Positions 8,959-17,828 of a stretch of DNA of 64,000 nucleotides are shown here, piece by piece (position 1 is the first letter of the stretch; each line of letters begins with the position of its first letter). Position numbers and translations under genes: made by a program. Origin of the DNA: Parabacteroides sp. AM08-6 (GTDB lineage Bacteria; Bacteroidota; Bacteroidia; Bacteroidales; Tannerellaceae); assembly GCF_003473295.1 (NCBI RefSeq), contig NZ_QRMP01000009.1, positions 1 to 64,000 of the forward strand, written 5' to 3'. Under the pieces are notes generated by a model. That model worked only from the letters and a program-made list of their open reading frames with translations. It searched no databases and was not told the DNA's origin.

Positions 8959-9710
8959 ATTTTGAAAACACCAAATTCGGACCCCAAAACGCTACTTTCA
9001 TTTTGAAAACACCAAATTCGAACCCGAAAACGCTACTTTTCATTTTGAAAACACCAAATTCGGACCCGAAAACGCTACTTTCATTTTGAAAACACCAAAA
9101 CCGGACCCGAAAACGCTACTTTCATTTTGAAAACACCAAAACCGGACCCGAAAACGCTACTTTCATTTTGAAAACACCAAAACCGGACCCGAAAACGCTA
9201 CTTTCATTTTGAAAACACCAAAACCGGACCCGAAAACGCTACTTTCATTTTGAAAACACCAAAACCGGACCCGAAAACGCTACTTTCATTTTGAAAACAC
9301 CAAAACCGGACCCGAAAACGCTACTTTCATTTTGAAAACACCAAAACCGGACCCGAAAACGCTACTTTCATTTTGAAAACACCAAAACCGGACCCGAAAA
9401 CGCTACTTTCATTTTGAAAACACCAAAACCGGACCCGAAAACGCTACTTTCATTTTGAAAACACCAAAACCGGACCCGAAAACGCTACTTTCATTTTGAA
9501 AACACCAAAACCGGACCCGAAAACGCTACTTTCATTTTGAAAACACCAAAACCGGACCCGAAAACGCTACTTTCATTTTGAAAACACCAAAACCGGACCC
9601 GAAAACGCTACTTTCATTTTGAAAACACCAAAACCGGACCCGAAAACGCTACTTTCATTTTGAAAACACCAAAACCGGACCCGAAAACGGCACTTTCATC
9701 TTAAAACCCA
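8954..9710. repeat. Tandem array of 41-bp units, about 18 copies
   Basis: The unit starts CCGGACCCGAAAACGCTACT and ends with TTTCATTTTGAAAACACCAA. The starts of the CGGACCC block lie at 8978, 9019, 9061, 9102 and then every 41 bases to 9676. The first three units read AAATTCGG where later ones read AAAACCGG, and one has an extra T (42 bp); the inner copies are identical, which suggests recent expansion. The period is not a multiple of three, so no frame keeps one sequence through the array. Each unit holds a small inverted repeat (TTTCA-TTT-TGAAA). There are no spacers, so it is not a CRISPR array. Confidence 0.95.
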
Positions 9711-9808
9711 AGAAAACGAACTCCTGACGAAATTTCTCACGTAAAAATTAGCTTATTCCGTTTTATAATACTTCCTTCGCAAAATGTTAATTTAAAAATA
9801 ATCATATC

Positions 9809-10642
9809 ATGGGAACATTTACAAGAATTGATTCGTATTCCTTACGTAATCTGAACAATGCTGAATATGCAAACTTCATCGACCGATTCCTCGCACTTCT
9901 TCCGCTGGCCGACAAGCCGGATGACCCGGAAAATCCGGACGTATTGAGCCTACAGAGCGATACGCCGGCCCAGGGCGCCCCTTCGCTGGCCATCCCCGCG
10001 GAGACTGTGGAACAGGAGAGAGCTCTCCTTGAAAAGTTGACGGACTTAAACAGGGAAACCCGTTCAAGCGCGCAGACGGAACAGATAGCCGAAGCGGAAC
10101 GGGGACGTGACGAGGTGGCAACATTCATCATCAAACATATTTCCGGTTCTTCAACCTTACCTTTGCAGGCACAAAAAGAGGCCGGGAAACTGATGTATAA
10201 TACGATAAAGGTGTATGAGGGTATCGCAAAACTCCCGGTCAGTCAGGAGACGGCGGCCATCAAAGGTATGTTGGTCGACCTGCGTAAGCCGGAGTTTGCA
10301 GAGGCAGTTGCAACTCTGGGACTTCAGCCGTATATGGCTGAACTGGAACGGCTGAACAGCCTATACGAGCAGCTGGTATCGGTACGCAGCGCCGAACGTT
10401 CCGTGAAAAGCACCGATGCCGTCAGCAAAGAAGTCCGCCTGCAAATGGACAGCCTCTACGACGACATGACGGACTTGGCTTTCGCCAGCAACGTGCTGAA
10501 CGGTACTGCCGAAACGGCTGCCTTCGTCCGCGACGTCAACTCGCTGGTTGCCGAAACCCGCACCGCCCGCAACCAGCGCGGAAGCAAAACCAAAAAGGAA
10601 CAAGGAGGCGACAACGACCCTGAAAATCCGGATATTTTATAG
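9809..10642 (+). CDS. DUF6261 family protein
   Basis: A 277-residue cytoplasmic protein of unknown function that I assign to DUF6261, a family common in Bacteroidetes. It begins MGTFTRIDSYSLRNLNNAEY and is mostly predicted helix (long stretches between 60 and 250). The segment DDPENPDVL (about 38-46) recurs almost exactly at the C-terminus (NDPENPDIL), so the protein ends on a duplicated tag. It has no signal peptide. The gene is preceded by the 41-bp array and followed by a strong terminator. The family name is from memory and moderately certain. Confidence 0.7.
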   Translation: MGTFTRIDSYSLRNLNNAEYANFIDRFLALLPLADKPDDPENPDVLSLQSDTPAQGAPSLAIPAETVEQERALLEKLTDLNRETRSSAQTEQIAEAERGRDEVATFIIKHISGSSTLPLQAQKEAGKLMYNTIKVYEGIAKLPVSQETAAIKGMLVDLRKPEFAEAVATLGLQPYMAELERLNSLYEQLVSVRSAERSVKSTDAVSKEVRLQMDSLYDDMTDLAFASNVLNGTAETAAFVRDVNSLVAETRTARNQRGSKTKKEQGGDNDPENPDIL

Positions 10643-10651
10643 AAACGGATA

Positions 10652-10694
10652 AAAAAAGAGGTTGAGTCTTTTGAAGGCCCAACCTCTTTTTTTT
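10652..10694. terminator. Bidirectional terminator
   Basis: AAAAAGAGGTTG pairs with CAACCTCTTTTT across a loop of about 14 nt, with A and T runs on the two sides. It serves both the DUF6261 gene and pfp, which converge here. Confidence 0.85.
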
Positions 10695-10712
10695 ATAATC
10701 TATCGACTTTTC

Positions 10713-12359
10713 TTATTTAGCCTGTTCCAGCTGCAACGTCTTGGTCGGCTGGTCGCAAACTTCCGTCGGACCGAAATACTGGATAGGACCCGGATAGACG
10801 TAGCTTGTAGTCAACGCCCATTCGTCGCGGTTGGCGGCAAATGTCTTGAAAGGAGCACCGTCCAGTTTCACCAAAGCTTTCTGGATAACCGGTTTCATTT
10901 CGCCGTGACGACGTTCCATGTTCATCATCATCGTAACAGGGATACCGCCTGCAATCCATTTGTCAGCCGGAGCAGTCGTGTTGCGTACGGAAGACATGTA
11001 GCCCGTCTTACCGGCGGCAATCAGGCAAGAAGCCGTGTAACCCAGCGAATAGCAATAGTCGGCATCATAGTTGGACGGAGCGGCGCAACGGCCTTCGTAA
11101 CCGAAGAAGTGGTGCTGTGCAGCGAATTTGCCTACATATTTGCCTTCGGCTTTCCATTGAGCCAGCTTGTTGCCAACCATTTCGGAAAGCAGCTTTTCTG
11201 TTTCGATGAGTGAAACCTGAACGTTTCCGTGCGGGTCGCGGTCCAAAGACAACTGGCGTGCCACGCCTTCGGGCAGGGAAGCATACAGGTCGGAGTTTTC
11301 CTTTGTCAGCTTGCTGATGATGTAAGCGCGTTGTTCGCTCTTCTTAATCATCTTGAATTCGGCGTCGTGTTTAGCCAGGAAGTCGTTCAGTTCGGCAATC
11401 AGGCGTTTCATGGCCGGAACAAATTCGATTAAACCTTCCGGGATTAAAACCGTACCGAAATTGTTGCCCTCGTCAGCACGTTTTGCAACGATACCGGCGA
11501 TATAAGTGACGATGTCGTCCAGCGACATGTTCTTTTCCTCTACCTCTTCGGAGATGATGCAGATGTTCGGTTGTGTCTGCAAGGCACATTCCAGGGCGAT
11601 GTGGGAAGCCGAACGGCCCATCAATTTGATGAAGTGCCAGTATTTCTGTGCAGAGTTGCAGTCGCGCTGGATATTGCCGATTACTTCGGAATACACTTTG
11701 CAAGCGGTATCGAAACCGAAAGAAGTTTCAATCTGGGCATTCTTCAAGTCGCCGTCGATAGTTTTCGGACAACCGATAACCTGTACGCCTGCATCGATAG
11801 CTTTGTAATATTCGGCCAGCACACAAGCATTCGTATTCGAGTCGTCACCGCCGATAATAACCAGGGCAGAGATACCCAGTTCTTTCAGGATTTCCAAGCC
11901 TTTGTCAAACTGTTCCTTTGTTTCCAGTTTCGTACGGCCTGAACCAATCATGTCGAAACCGCCGGTATTCCGGTATTCGTCGATAATATCGGCTGTCAGT
12001 TCCATATATTTATGGTCAATCAGTCCACCGGGACCCAGAATAAAACCATAGAGGCGGGAGTCCTTGTTGGTAGCTTTGATACCATCGAACAAACCGGCAA
12101 TCACATTATGACCGCCCGGAGCCTGTCCGCCTGAAAGGATAACACCTACGTTGATTGCCGGCATCGCTTTCTTTTCGTTGCTCTTTTCGAAAGTTACGAC
12201 AGGCATTCCATACGTGTTCGGGAATAGTTCTTTGATTTCGTCCTGATCGGCTACTGATTGTGTGTACTCACCGTCTACGGCTTTCACAGCGCCTTTCAAT
12301 GCAGCGGGTACCTTAGGCTGGTAGGCTGCTCTTGCAATTTGTAATGCACTCTTTGTCAT
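10713..12359 (-). CDS. pfp: Pyrophosphate-dependent 6-phosphofructokinase
   Basis: Converts fructose 6-phosphate to fructose 1,6-bisphosphate with PPi instead of ATP; the reaction is reversible, so it serves glycolysis and gluconeogenesis. The 548-residue length fits the long PPi-PFK clade. Visible motifs are [13 protein letters not shown] (about 75-87), GGDDSNTNA (about 168-176), where the Asp replaces the Gly of ATP-dependent enzymes, and [10 protein letters not shown] (about 200-209), whose Lys is typical of PPi enzymes. It is a monocistronic gene with its own -7 box at 12419-12412. Confidence 0.96.
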   Translation of the reverse strand: MTKSALQIARAAYQPKVPAALKGAVKAVDGEYTQSVADQDEIKELFPNTYGMPVVTFEKSNEKKAMPAINVGVILSGGQAPGGHNVIAGLFDGIKATNKDSRLYGFILGPGGLIDHKYMELTADIIDEYRNTGGFDMIGSGRTKLETKEQFDKGLEILKELGISALVIIGGDDSNTNACVLAEYYKAIDAGVQVIGCPKTIDGDLKNAQIETSFGFDTACKVYSEVIGNIQRDCNSAQKYWHFIKLMGRSASHIALECALQTQPNICIISEEVEEKNMSLDDIVTYIAGIVAKRADEGNNFGTVLIPEGLIEFVPAMKRLIAELNDFLAKHDAEFKMIKKSEQRAYIISKLTKENSDLYASLPEGVARQLSLDRDPHGNVQVSLIETEKLLSEMVGNKLAQWKAEGKYVGKFAAQHHFFGYEGRCAAPSNYDADYCYSLGYTASCLIAAGKTGYMSSVRNTTAPADKWIAGGIPVTMMMNMERRHGEMKPVIQKALVKLDGAPFKTFAANRDEWALTTSYVYPGPIQYFGPTEVCDQPTKTLQLEQAK

Positions 12360-12411
12360 TTCTTAATTTGATTTATTTAGAAATTATCTGATTCCTGTAT
12401 TAAAGGCGGTG

Positions 12412-12419
12412 CAAATATA
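12412..12419 (-). promoter_or_regulatory. pfp -7 box
   Basis: TATATTTG on the minus strand, about 50 bases before the start codon. Confidence 0.6.
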
Positions 12420-12466
12420 GATTTTTTTCTTCAATTATAAAAGGATGTATCCGGATTGATTTCGGC

Positions 12467-13288
12467 CTACCGGGAATGCTCGCGGTATTTATCTATGGCT
12501 TTCTTTACAGAGCCGGCCATCAGCAAAAGGTTCTGTGCCTGTTCGTATGACAAGCCCAGTTCTTCGACAATCATACGGGTTCCCCGGTCTATCAATTTCC
12601 GGTTGGTGAGTTGCATGTTGACCATTTTGTTTCCTTTCACGCGTCCGAGTCGTATCATCACGGTGGTCGATATCATATTCAGAATCATTTTCTGTCCCGT
12701 ACCGGACTTCATCCGTGAACTGCCGGTCACAAATTCGGGGCCGACAATCATTTCTATCGGAATATCCGCTTCCGCAGCCATCGGCGAATCGGGGTTGCTA
12801 CAGATACAGGCTGTCAGAATACCGTTTTTACGGGCTTCCCGCAAGGCGCCTATCACGTAAGGAGTCGTACCGGAGGCGGCTATGCCGATTACGGTATCTT
12901 TTTCGTTGATGTTGTATTGCTGCAATTCCTGCCATCCGTGCATCCGGTCATCTTCCGCGTTCTCTACCGCCGAACGGAGGGCGACATCCCCTCCTGCGAT
13001 AAGTCCGATAATATGGGTAGGAGGCACTCCGAATGTCGGGGGTATTTCCGACGCATCCAACACGCCCAACCGTCCGCTGGTTCCGGCGCCCATATAAAAA
13101 ATCCGGCCACCTTGCTGCATGAGCGGGACAATCCGGCCGACAAGTTTTTCTATTTGGGGAATCGTTTTCTGTACGGCCAATGCTACCTTTTGGTCTTCCG
13201 CATTTATATCGTCTAATAATTCGCGAATGGACTTCTTCTCCAAATCGTTGTAAAGAGACGGTTCTTCCGATATTTTAATGAATGACAT
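12467..13288 (-). CDS. murQ: N-acetylmuramic acid 6-phosphate etherase
   Basis: Cleaves the lactyl ether of MurNAc 6-phosphate to give GlcNAc 6-phosphate and D-lactate, the key step of cell-wall sugar recycling. The 273-residue protein has a SIS domain with the family signature MGAGTSGRLGVLDASEIPPT (about 66-85) and EFVTGSSRMKSGTGQK (about 184-199), including the catalytic Glu and Ser/Thr residues. It is the third gene of an operon with a phosphoesterase/PQQ protein and a sugar kinase; the kinase could supply its phosphorylated substrate. Confidence 0.95.
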   Translation of the reverse strand: MSFIKISEEPSLYNDLEKKSIRELLDDINAEDQKVALAVQKTIPQIEKLVGRIVPLMQQGGRIFYMGAGTSGRLGVLDASEIPPTFGVPPTHIIGLIAGGDVALRSAVENAEDDRMHGWQELQQYNINEKDTVIGIAASGTTPYVIGALREARKNGILTACICSNPDSPMAAEADIPIEMIVGPEFVTGSSRMKSGTGQKMILNMISTTVMIRLGRVKGNKMVNMQLTNRKLIDRGTRMIVEELGLSYEQAQNLLLMAGSVKKAIDKYREHSR

Positions 13289-13306
13289 ATCTGATTGGTT
13301 TATCGT

Positions 13307-14161
13307 TTATACTGCTTCCGCCTGCAACGAATGGTAGGCAATGAGCCCTTCCATCGGGCTTTGGATAATCCGGCCTATCCGGATACCTGTCAGCCGGGCC
13401 GCCTCTTCCAAAATATCCTTATAATAGTAGGCGATAGAGCCGACAAAGCTGACTTCGTAGTTCCGATAGTCATACCCCAGCACATTCCGCGTAACAAAAT
13501 CGACGAAGCTATTCAACACGAGTTGATGGATTTTCGGTTCGTTTATGTTCTCTTCCAGAAAAGGGGTCAGGCTTGCCAAAAAACGATTCGGGAAAGGTCG
13601 GCGGTAGACCCGTTCGATGATACCGCCCGGCGTCAGGTTATACTGCTTTAAAAACTTATTTCTCAACTCCTCTCCCATCATTCCTTTCAACAAGTCACCG
13701 ACCAGGCGTTTGCCCAGTACGGCCCCACTCCCTTCGTCTCCCAGAATAAATCCCAAAGGAGAGACATTATCCACAATCTTTTTGCCATCGTAAAAACAGG
13801 CATTGGAACCGGTTCCGAGGATACATACTATCCCGGCTTTTCGGCCGCACAAACTATGGGCGGCAGCCAGCAAATCCGTATTCACCTCCACTTTAGAGAC
13901 ATGGACATATTGACTGATGACATTGCGAACGGTCTCGACTTTGTCGATTGTGCATCCTGCTCCATAGAAATAAACTGCGTCCAATAAATCTCCGTTTATT
14001 TGCGGCAACAAAACATTGGAAATCTCATTTCCCATCTCCTCTTCCGATTGGAAATAAGGATTCAACCCTTTCGTCTTTATAGACCGGACAAATTTCCCGT
14101 TTTCAATCAAACTCCAATCTGTTTTTGTAGACCCGCTATCTGCGATTAATATCATATTCAT
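13307..14161 (-). CDS. BadF/BadG/BcrA/BcrD-type sugar kinase, probable MurNAc/GlcNAc kinase
   Basis: An ASKHA-fold ATPase of 284 residues. The phosphate loop IADSGSTKTDWSL (about 5-17) and the adenosine region ILGTGSNACFYDG (about 116-128) with ILGDEGSGA (about 140-148) are clear. This family includes the N-acetylglucosamine kinases and the N-acetylmuramic acid kinase MurK of Bacteroidales. The position directly before murQ favours MurNAc phosphorylation in peptidoglycan recycling, but the sugar is inferred from context. It starts at the base after the end of the upstream gene. A divergent paralogue lies at 16209. Confidence 0.85.
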   Translation of the reverse strand: MNMILIADSGSTKTDWSLIENGKFVRSIKTKGLNPYFQSEEEMGNEISNVLLPQINGDLLDAVYFYGAGCTIDKVETVRNVISQYVHVSKVEVNTDLLAAAHSLCGRKAGIVCILGTGSNACFYDGKKIVDNVSPLGFILGDEGSGAVLGKRLVGDLLKGMMGEELRNKFLKQYNLTPGGIIERVYRRPFPNRFLASLTPFLEENINEPKIHQLVLNSFVDFVTRNVLGYDYRNYEVSFVGSIAYYYKDILEEAARLTGIRIGRIIQSPMEGLIAYHSLQAEAV

Positions 14162-16009
14162 CTATTTTTCATTCCATTCTAATACACCCACTTCACCTCC
14201 GGCCGAGGTAAACACTATCCGATGACGTGATAAAGGATACACGGTATTTATTAAAGAACTTCCTATCCGATGTTTCCACAATACATGGCCGGTTTTTGAA
14301 TCCAGCGCAAAGATAAGCCCGTTTTTAGTACTACCAAATACTGCACCTCCTTTCTCCGTTATCATGGACGGTGCGAACTCGTAACCGAAGCCGACATTTG
14401 ATGCCCACAACTCAACAGGTTCCGTTCCACGAGAAGAAAAACAGGCAACGGTATCATTCATTGTCTTAGCATATATTCGCTCCTTATCTTCCGACAGTCC
14501 GATTGTCTCACGGACCTTTTCCTGATGAGTGCGCCAAATTGTTTCGCCGGTTCGCATATCGATGGCCGTCATAGCCCGCTGGGGATCCACGATAAAGACT
14601 TTTTCATCTACCGCTACCGGCCATACTGCCGCAGGAGAAAAGTGCATACGCGTAAGTCCTCCCGTCCATTTCCACAGATTTTTTCCATCTGCCTTATTTA
14701 AAGCGTACAAGGTATTATCCCAAGCCCCGAAAATCACTTTGTCGGAGGTAACCAACGGACGAGTTTCAATATATCCTTTCACTCCGGTATATTCCCAAAC
14801 AACTTTTCCATTTTTAATATCGATAGCCCGGAAAGTATGGTCGCTGGCTCCGATATAAGCGATACCTTTTTCTATTGTAACAGCGCCTAATACCGGTTCG
14901 GCAACCGTTAATTCCCATTTTTTCTTGCCGTTTCCGGCGTCCAGCCCATAAATCTTCTTGTCTGCGGAACCTAGAACCAAGATGTTGTTTTCTACCGCAG
15001 GTGTACCGATAATGCGGTTTCCTGTCTGATACGACCATTTCTTTTTTCCGTTTTCCACATTGTAACAGGTAAGAACGCCTAAATCATCTCCTACATATAA
15101 ATTGTTTTTATAGACCACCGGCGAAGCATATATACCGGCTCCCGTTTGTTTATTCCAAAGTTCCTTTACCCGGCTATATTCTCCGTTTACTGAAAAATCA
15201 GGGCGTTCATTTATCCGTTTATTCTCCTCATAGTATTTTTTCCGGGTAGAAAGGGAGGCCCATTCTTTCATTTCTCCCCCGATTCGATGCTCATATACAA
15301 GAATGGAATCTGAAGTAACGTGATAAACGGAATAACCGCCGACCTCTTCTTTTCCCCGCAAATTACTTCTAGTCAATATACCGGGAATGCCATCGTATGA
15401 AAGAAACCGGTTGCTATGATAATGCCCTCCTAAAACCACACGTATATTATAAGGGCGGACAGCGTCCGTTACATCATACCAATTATCCACATCCCCTTCT
15501 TGGAGCGGATAATGAGTAACTAAAATGACAGGCTTCTCTTTTCCTGCTTTTTTCAGTACCTCCTTCAACCATACAATATCTTGTGGAGAGACATGCCCGT
15601 CGGCCATCCGCAACAAAGGTCCCGAATTAAATCCTAAAAATAAATAGCCCTCATACTCAAATTTAAATCGTTCATCTCCGAAAAGAGTCGCAAAATAGGT
15701 TGCACCGGACTCACTCCACTTCGTATCATGATTTCCCGGAATTATATAGTATTTCATTTTTAACTCATCCAGAATGGATTTCGCTTTTTTCAACGATTCA
15801 CGGTCACCTTCTTCCGTAATGTCACCGGAAACAAGAACAAAATCTATCCCGGAAGTCGCGTTTATCTGACTTACCGAATTCTGCAAATCTTCCGCCGATG
15901 TGGTATTGGGAGTTATGTGTATATCCGTCAACAAGGCAAAACGGAAATCTGCCGCTTGAAGCTGCCATAGCAAAAAGCTAAACAATAATAAGAAGAACGA
16001 CTTTTTCAT
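14162..16009 (-). CDS. Secreted calcineurin-like phosphoesterase with PQQ-type beta-propeller
   Basis: A 615-residue exported protein: signal peptide 1-19 (ending QLQAADF), a calcineurin-like domain (about 22-235) with the metal motifs LLTDIHITP, VSGDITEEG, PGNHDTKW, VTHYPLQEGD and GGHYHSNR, then a PQQ-like WD propeller (about 275-610) built of repeats such as GTPAVENNILVLGSADKKIY. All metal ligands seem present, so a phosphodiesterase or phosphatase acting outside the inner membrane is likely; the substrate is unknown. It is the first gene of the operon with the sugar kinase and murQ, which hints at cell-wall fragments as substrate (inference). Confidence 0.88.
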   Translation of the reverse strand: MKKSFFLLLFSFLLWQLQAADFRFALLTDIHITPNTTSAEDLQNSVSQINATSGIDFVLVSGDITEEGDRESLKKAKSILDELKMKYYIIPGNHDTKWSESGATYFATLFGDERFKFEYEGYLFLGFNSGPLLRMADGHVSPQDIVWLKEVLKKAGKEKPVILVTHYPLQEGDVDNWYDVTDAVRPYNIRVVLGGHYHSNRFLSYDGIPGILTRSNLRGKEEVGGYSVYHVTSDSILVYEHRIGGEMKEWASLSTRKKYYEENKRINERPDFSVNGEYSRVKELWNKQTGAGIYASPVVYKNNLYVGDDLGVLTCYNVENGKKKWSYQTGNRIIGTPAVENNILVLGSADKKIYGLDAGNGKKKWELTVAEPVLGAVTIEKGIAYIGASDHTFRAIDIKNGKVVWEYTGVKGYIETRPLVTSDKVIFGAWDNTLYALNKADGKNLWKWTGGLTRMHFSPAAVWPVAVDEKVFIVDPQRAMTAIDMRTGETIWRTHQEKVRETIGLSEDKERIYAKTMNDTVACFSSRGTEPVELWASNVGFGYEFAPSMITEKGGAVFGSTKNGLIFALDSKTGHVLWKHRIGSSLINTVYPLSRHRIVFTSAGGEVGVLEWNEK

Positions 16010-16044
16010 GACGATTGTATTTAATTATAGACCCTTATCACGAG

Positions 16045-16052
16045 CAAATATA
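16045..16052 (-). promoter_or_regulatory. -7 box of the phosphoesterase-kinase-murQ operon
   Basis: TATATTTG on the minus strand, 36 bases before the start codon at 16009. Confidence 0.55.
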
Positions 16053-16180
16053 GTTGATATTTAAAAATCAAGAACAGATATTTTAATATTTTGTATTTTA
16101 TGATTATTAATTCATATTTCCACGAAACTTCCACCCATACAATTATTGCAGGCATTCGCTAAATCTCTAAAAAACCTTTT

Positions 16181-16188
16181 TATATTTG
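16181..16188 (+). promoter_or_regulatory. -7 box of the second sugar kinase
   Basis: TATATTTG ending 20 bases before the ATG at 16209. It excludes the longer open frame that starts upstream. Confidence 0.6.
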
Positions 16189-16208
16189 CACAAAAATCCG
16201 AGTCAAAC

Positions 16209-17048
16209 ATGAAACTTATAGCAGAAAGTGGTTCTACAAGAACAGAGTGGGCCTTAGTCGAAGGCGAACATCTGATTGATCGTGTCTTTACGGACGAGAT
16301 TAATCCGTTTTTTCAGAACAGACGGGAAATAAGCAGAAGCATAAGGTTAGGGTTACCAGAAATATATTTCAAGAAAAAGCTTGACCAAGTCTATTTTTAC
16401 GGAGCGGGATGCAGCTCTGATGAAAAAAAGAGTATCCTGGAAGCTTCTTTAATTGCCCAATTTAAGACTCCGACGCAAGTGGAAAGTGATCTTCTGGCTG
16501 CTGCCCGCGGATTATTCAACAACGAAGCTGGCATCGCTTGTATCCTTGGAACCGGCTCAAATTCTTGTTTTTATGACGGAAATAATATCGTAAAAAACGT
16601 AAGAGCTGCCGGATATATACTTGGAGATGAAGGGAGCGGCTCTGCTTTAGGGAAACTATTTCTTTCAGATATATTGAAAGACCTTGCACCCAAACACTTG
16701 ACAACCGATTTCTATAAGAAACTACAAATCACACCGGCCGATATAATGGAATCAGTCTACAATCGCCCTTTCCCTAATCGCTTTTTAGCCATGATTTCCT
16801 ATTTCTTAGTAGATTATACTGAGGATGAGTATGTTTACAATCTTTTGACTCAAAATCTTCGCAATTTCTTTTCCAGAAATGTAAGCCAGTATGAATATCA
16901 AAAATATCCATTACGCTTTGTCGGCTCCGTGGCAAATGCCTATTCTTCCATATTGAAGAATATCGCGGATGAATTCGGTGCAAATCTGGATATTATAAAA
17001 GAGACTCCCATGGATGGACTAATCAAATATCATGCTACGGTATTATGA
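16209..17048 (+). CDS. BadF/BadG-type sugar kinase, paralogue of the murQ-linked kinase
   Basis: A 279-residue ASKHA-fold kinase that resembles the 13307-14161 product along its length: LIAESGSTRTEWALVEG at the N-terminus, YFYGAGCSSDEKK, ILGTGSNSCFYDG, YILGDEGSGSALGK and YNRPFPNRFLA. Proteins of this group phosphorylate GlcNAc or MurNAc. The two copies are divergently oriented around the phosphoesterase gene, so they probably arose by duplication and may divide sugars or conditions between them. The start at 16209 lies just after the -7 box. The end overlaps the next frame by 4 bases (ATGA). Confidence 0.85.
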   Translation: MKLIAESGSTRTEWALVEGEHLIDRVFTDEINPFFQNRREISRSIRLGLPEIYFKKKLDQVYFYGAGCSSDEKKSILEASLIAQFKTPTQVESDLLAAARGLFNNEAGIACILGTGSNSCFYDGNNIVKNVRAAGYILGDEGSGSALGKLFLSDILKDLAPKHLTTDFYKKLQITPADIMESVYNRPFPNRFLAMISYFLVDYTEDEYVYNLLTQNLRNFFSRNVSQYEYQKYPLRFVGSVANAYSSILKNIADEFGANLDIIKETPMDGLIKYHATVL

Positions 17049-17461
17049 AGAAAGCAACGTTCACTGCCATATTCATTCTGTTGTTCATACAGCTACAAGC
17101 ACAAACAACATGGAAGCTCGTTTCCTCACTGAACGGAGACATCGATATGCCCAACGGGGGGAACCAACAAACCTGTTCGGTCGTTGCCGACTTCGACAAC
17201 GACGGACATCCGGACATCTGGTACGCTGAAATGCGTTTGAACGGAGGAAATCCGACATCGCAAAACAAAATCCTCTTTGGAGATGGAAAAGGAAATTTCC
17301 CTCGTGAAATGATTATTTCGGTAGGAGTAGACAACCATGAATCCAAGATTGCCGACCTCGATGGCGATGGAGATTTCGATATCCTCGGCAAAGGTTATGA
17401 CCAATTGGGCGGCAACCTAAACATTTGGCTGCAAAACGGGACGGGAAAACGGAAAAAGTGA
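17045..17461 (+). pseudogene. Probable remnant of a secreted FG-GAP/VCBS-repeat protein
   Basis: A 138-residue frame with a good signal peptide (MKKATFTAIFILLFIQLQAQ) followed by two calcium-binding-like VCBS motifs, DFDNDGHPDIWY (about 49-60) and DLDGDGDFDIL (about 99-109). Intact members of this family are usually several hundred residues with many such motifs; here the frame ends abruptly at GTGKRKK and nothing in the next 360 bases continues it. I therefore read it as a truncated gene, though a short secreted protein is possible. The ATGA overlap with the kinase suggests the original gene was in its operon. Confidence 0.6.
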
Positions 17462-17828
17462 AGAAGCAACCCTTCTTGCCTTCGAGCCAAAGGCCGTAGA
17501 CACTTTTCTAAATTGACGAGAAGGCCCGGAAATCGATTCACACGATTATCAAAATGTCACTACTATGGCGACTAAATGGGATTAGTATGGCGGGTAAAAT
17601 AAATTACCCGCACATGTAACTCTTTTTAACGTATCAATACGACAGTGAAACACCGAAATGGAGAACATCCTGTCAATTTGCTGAGATAGGAGAAAAGTAC
17701 TATATATTTTTTATCGTGTACCCTGTTTTTTTATTCAAGACACACTAATTGTAAGGCGAACTTTCACTACTTTTGTAGCAAACGTCGGTAACTACTTAAA
17801 AACAGTAATCGCTTTAATACAAAAGTAT
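17462..17828. other. Intergenic region with terminator hairpin and promoter
   Basis: No gene is supported. It holds a perfect hairpin GCGGGTAA/TTACCCGC at about 17590-17611, a possible terminator without a T run, and TACTTTTG at 17768-17775, a -7 box for the TlpA-like gene. Confidence 0.5.

Noticed and set aside
8954..9710. CRISPR array
   Set aside because: The 41-bp units are contiguous with no variable spacers, and no cas genes are present.
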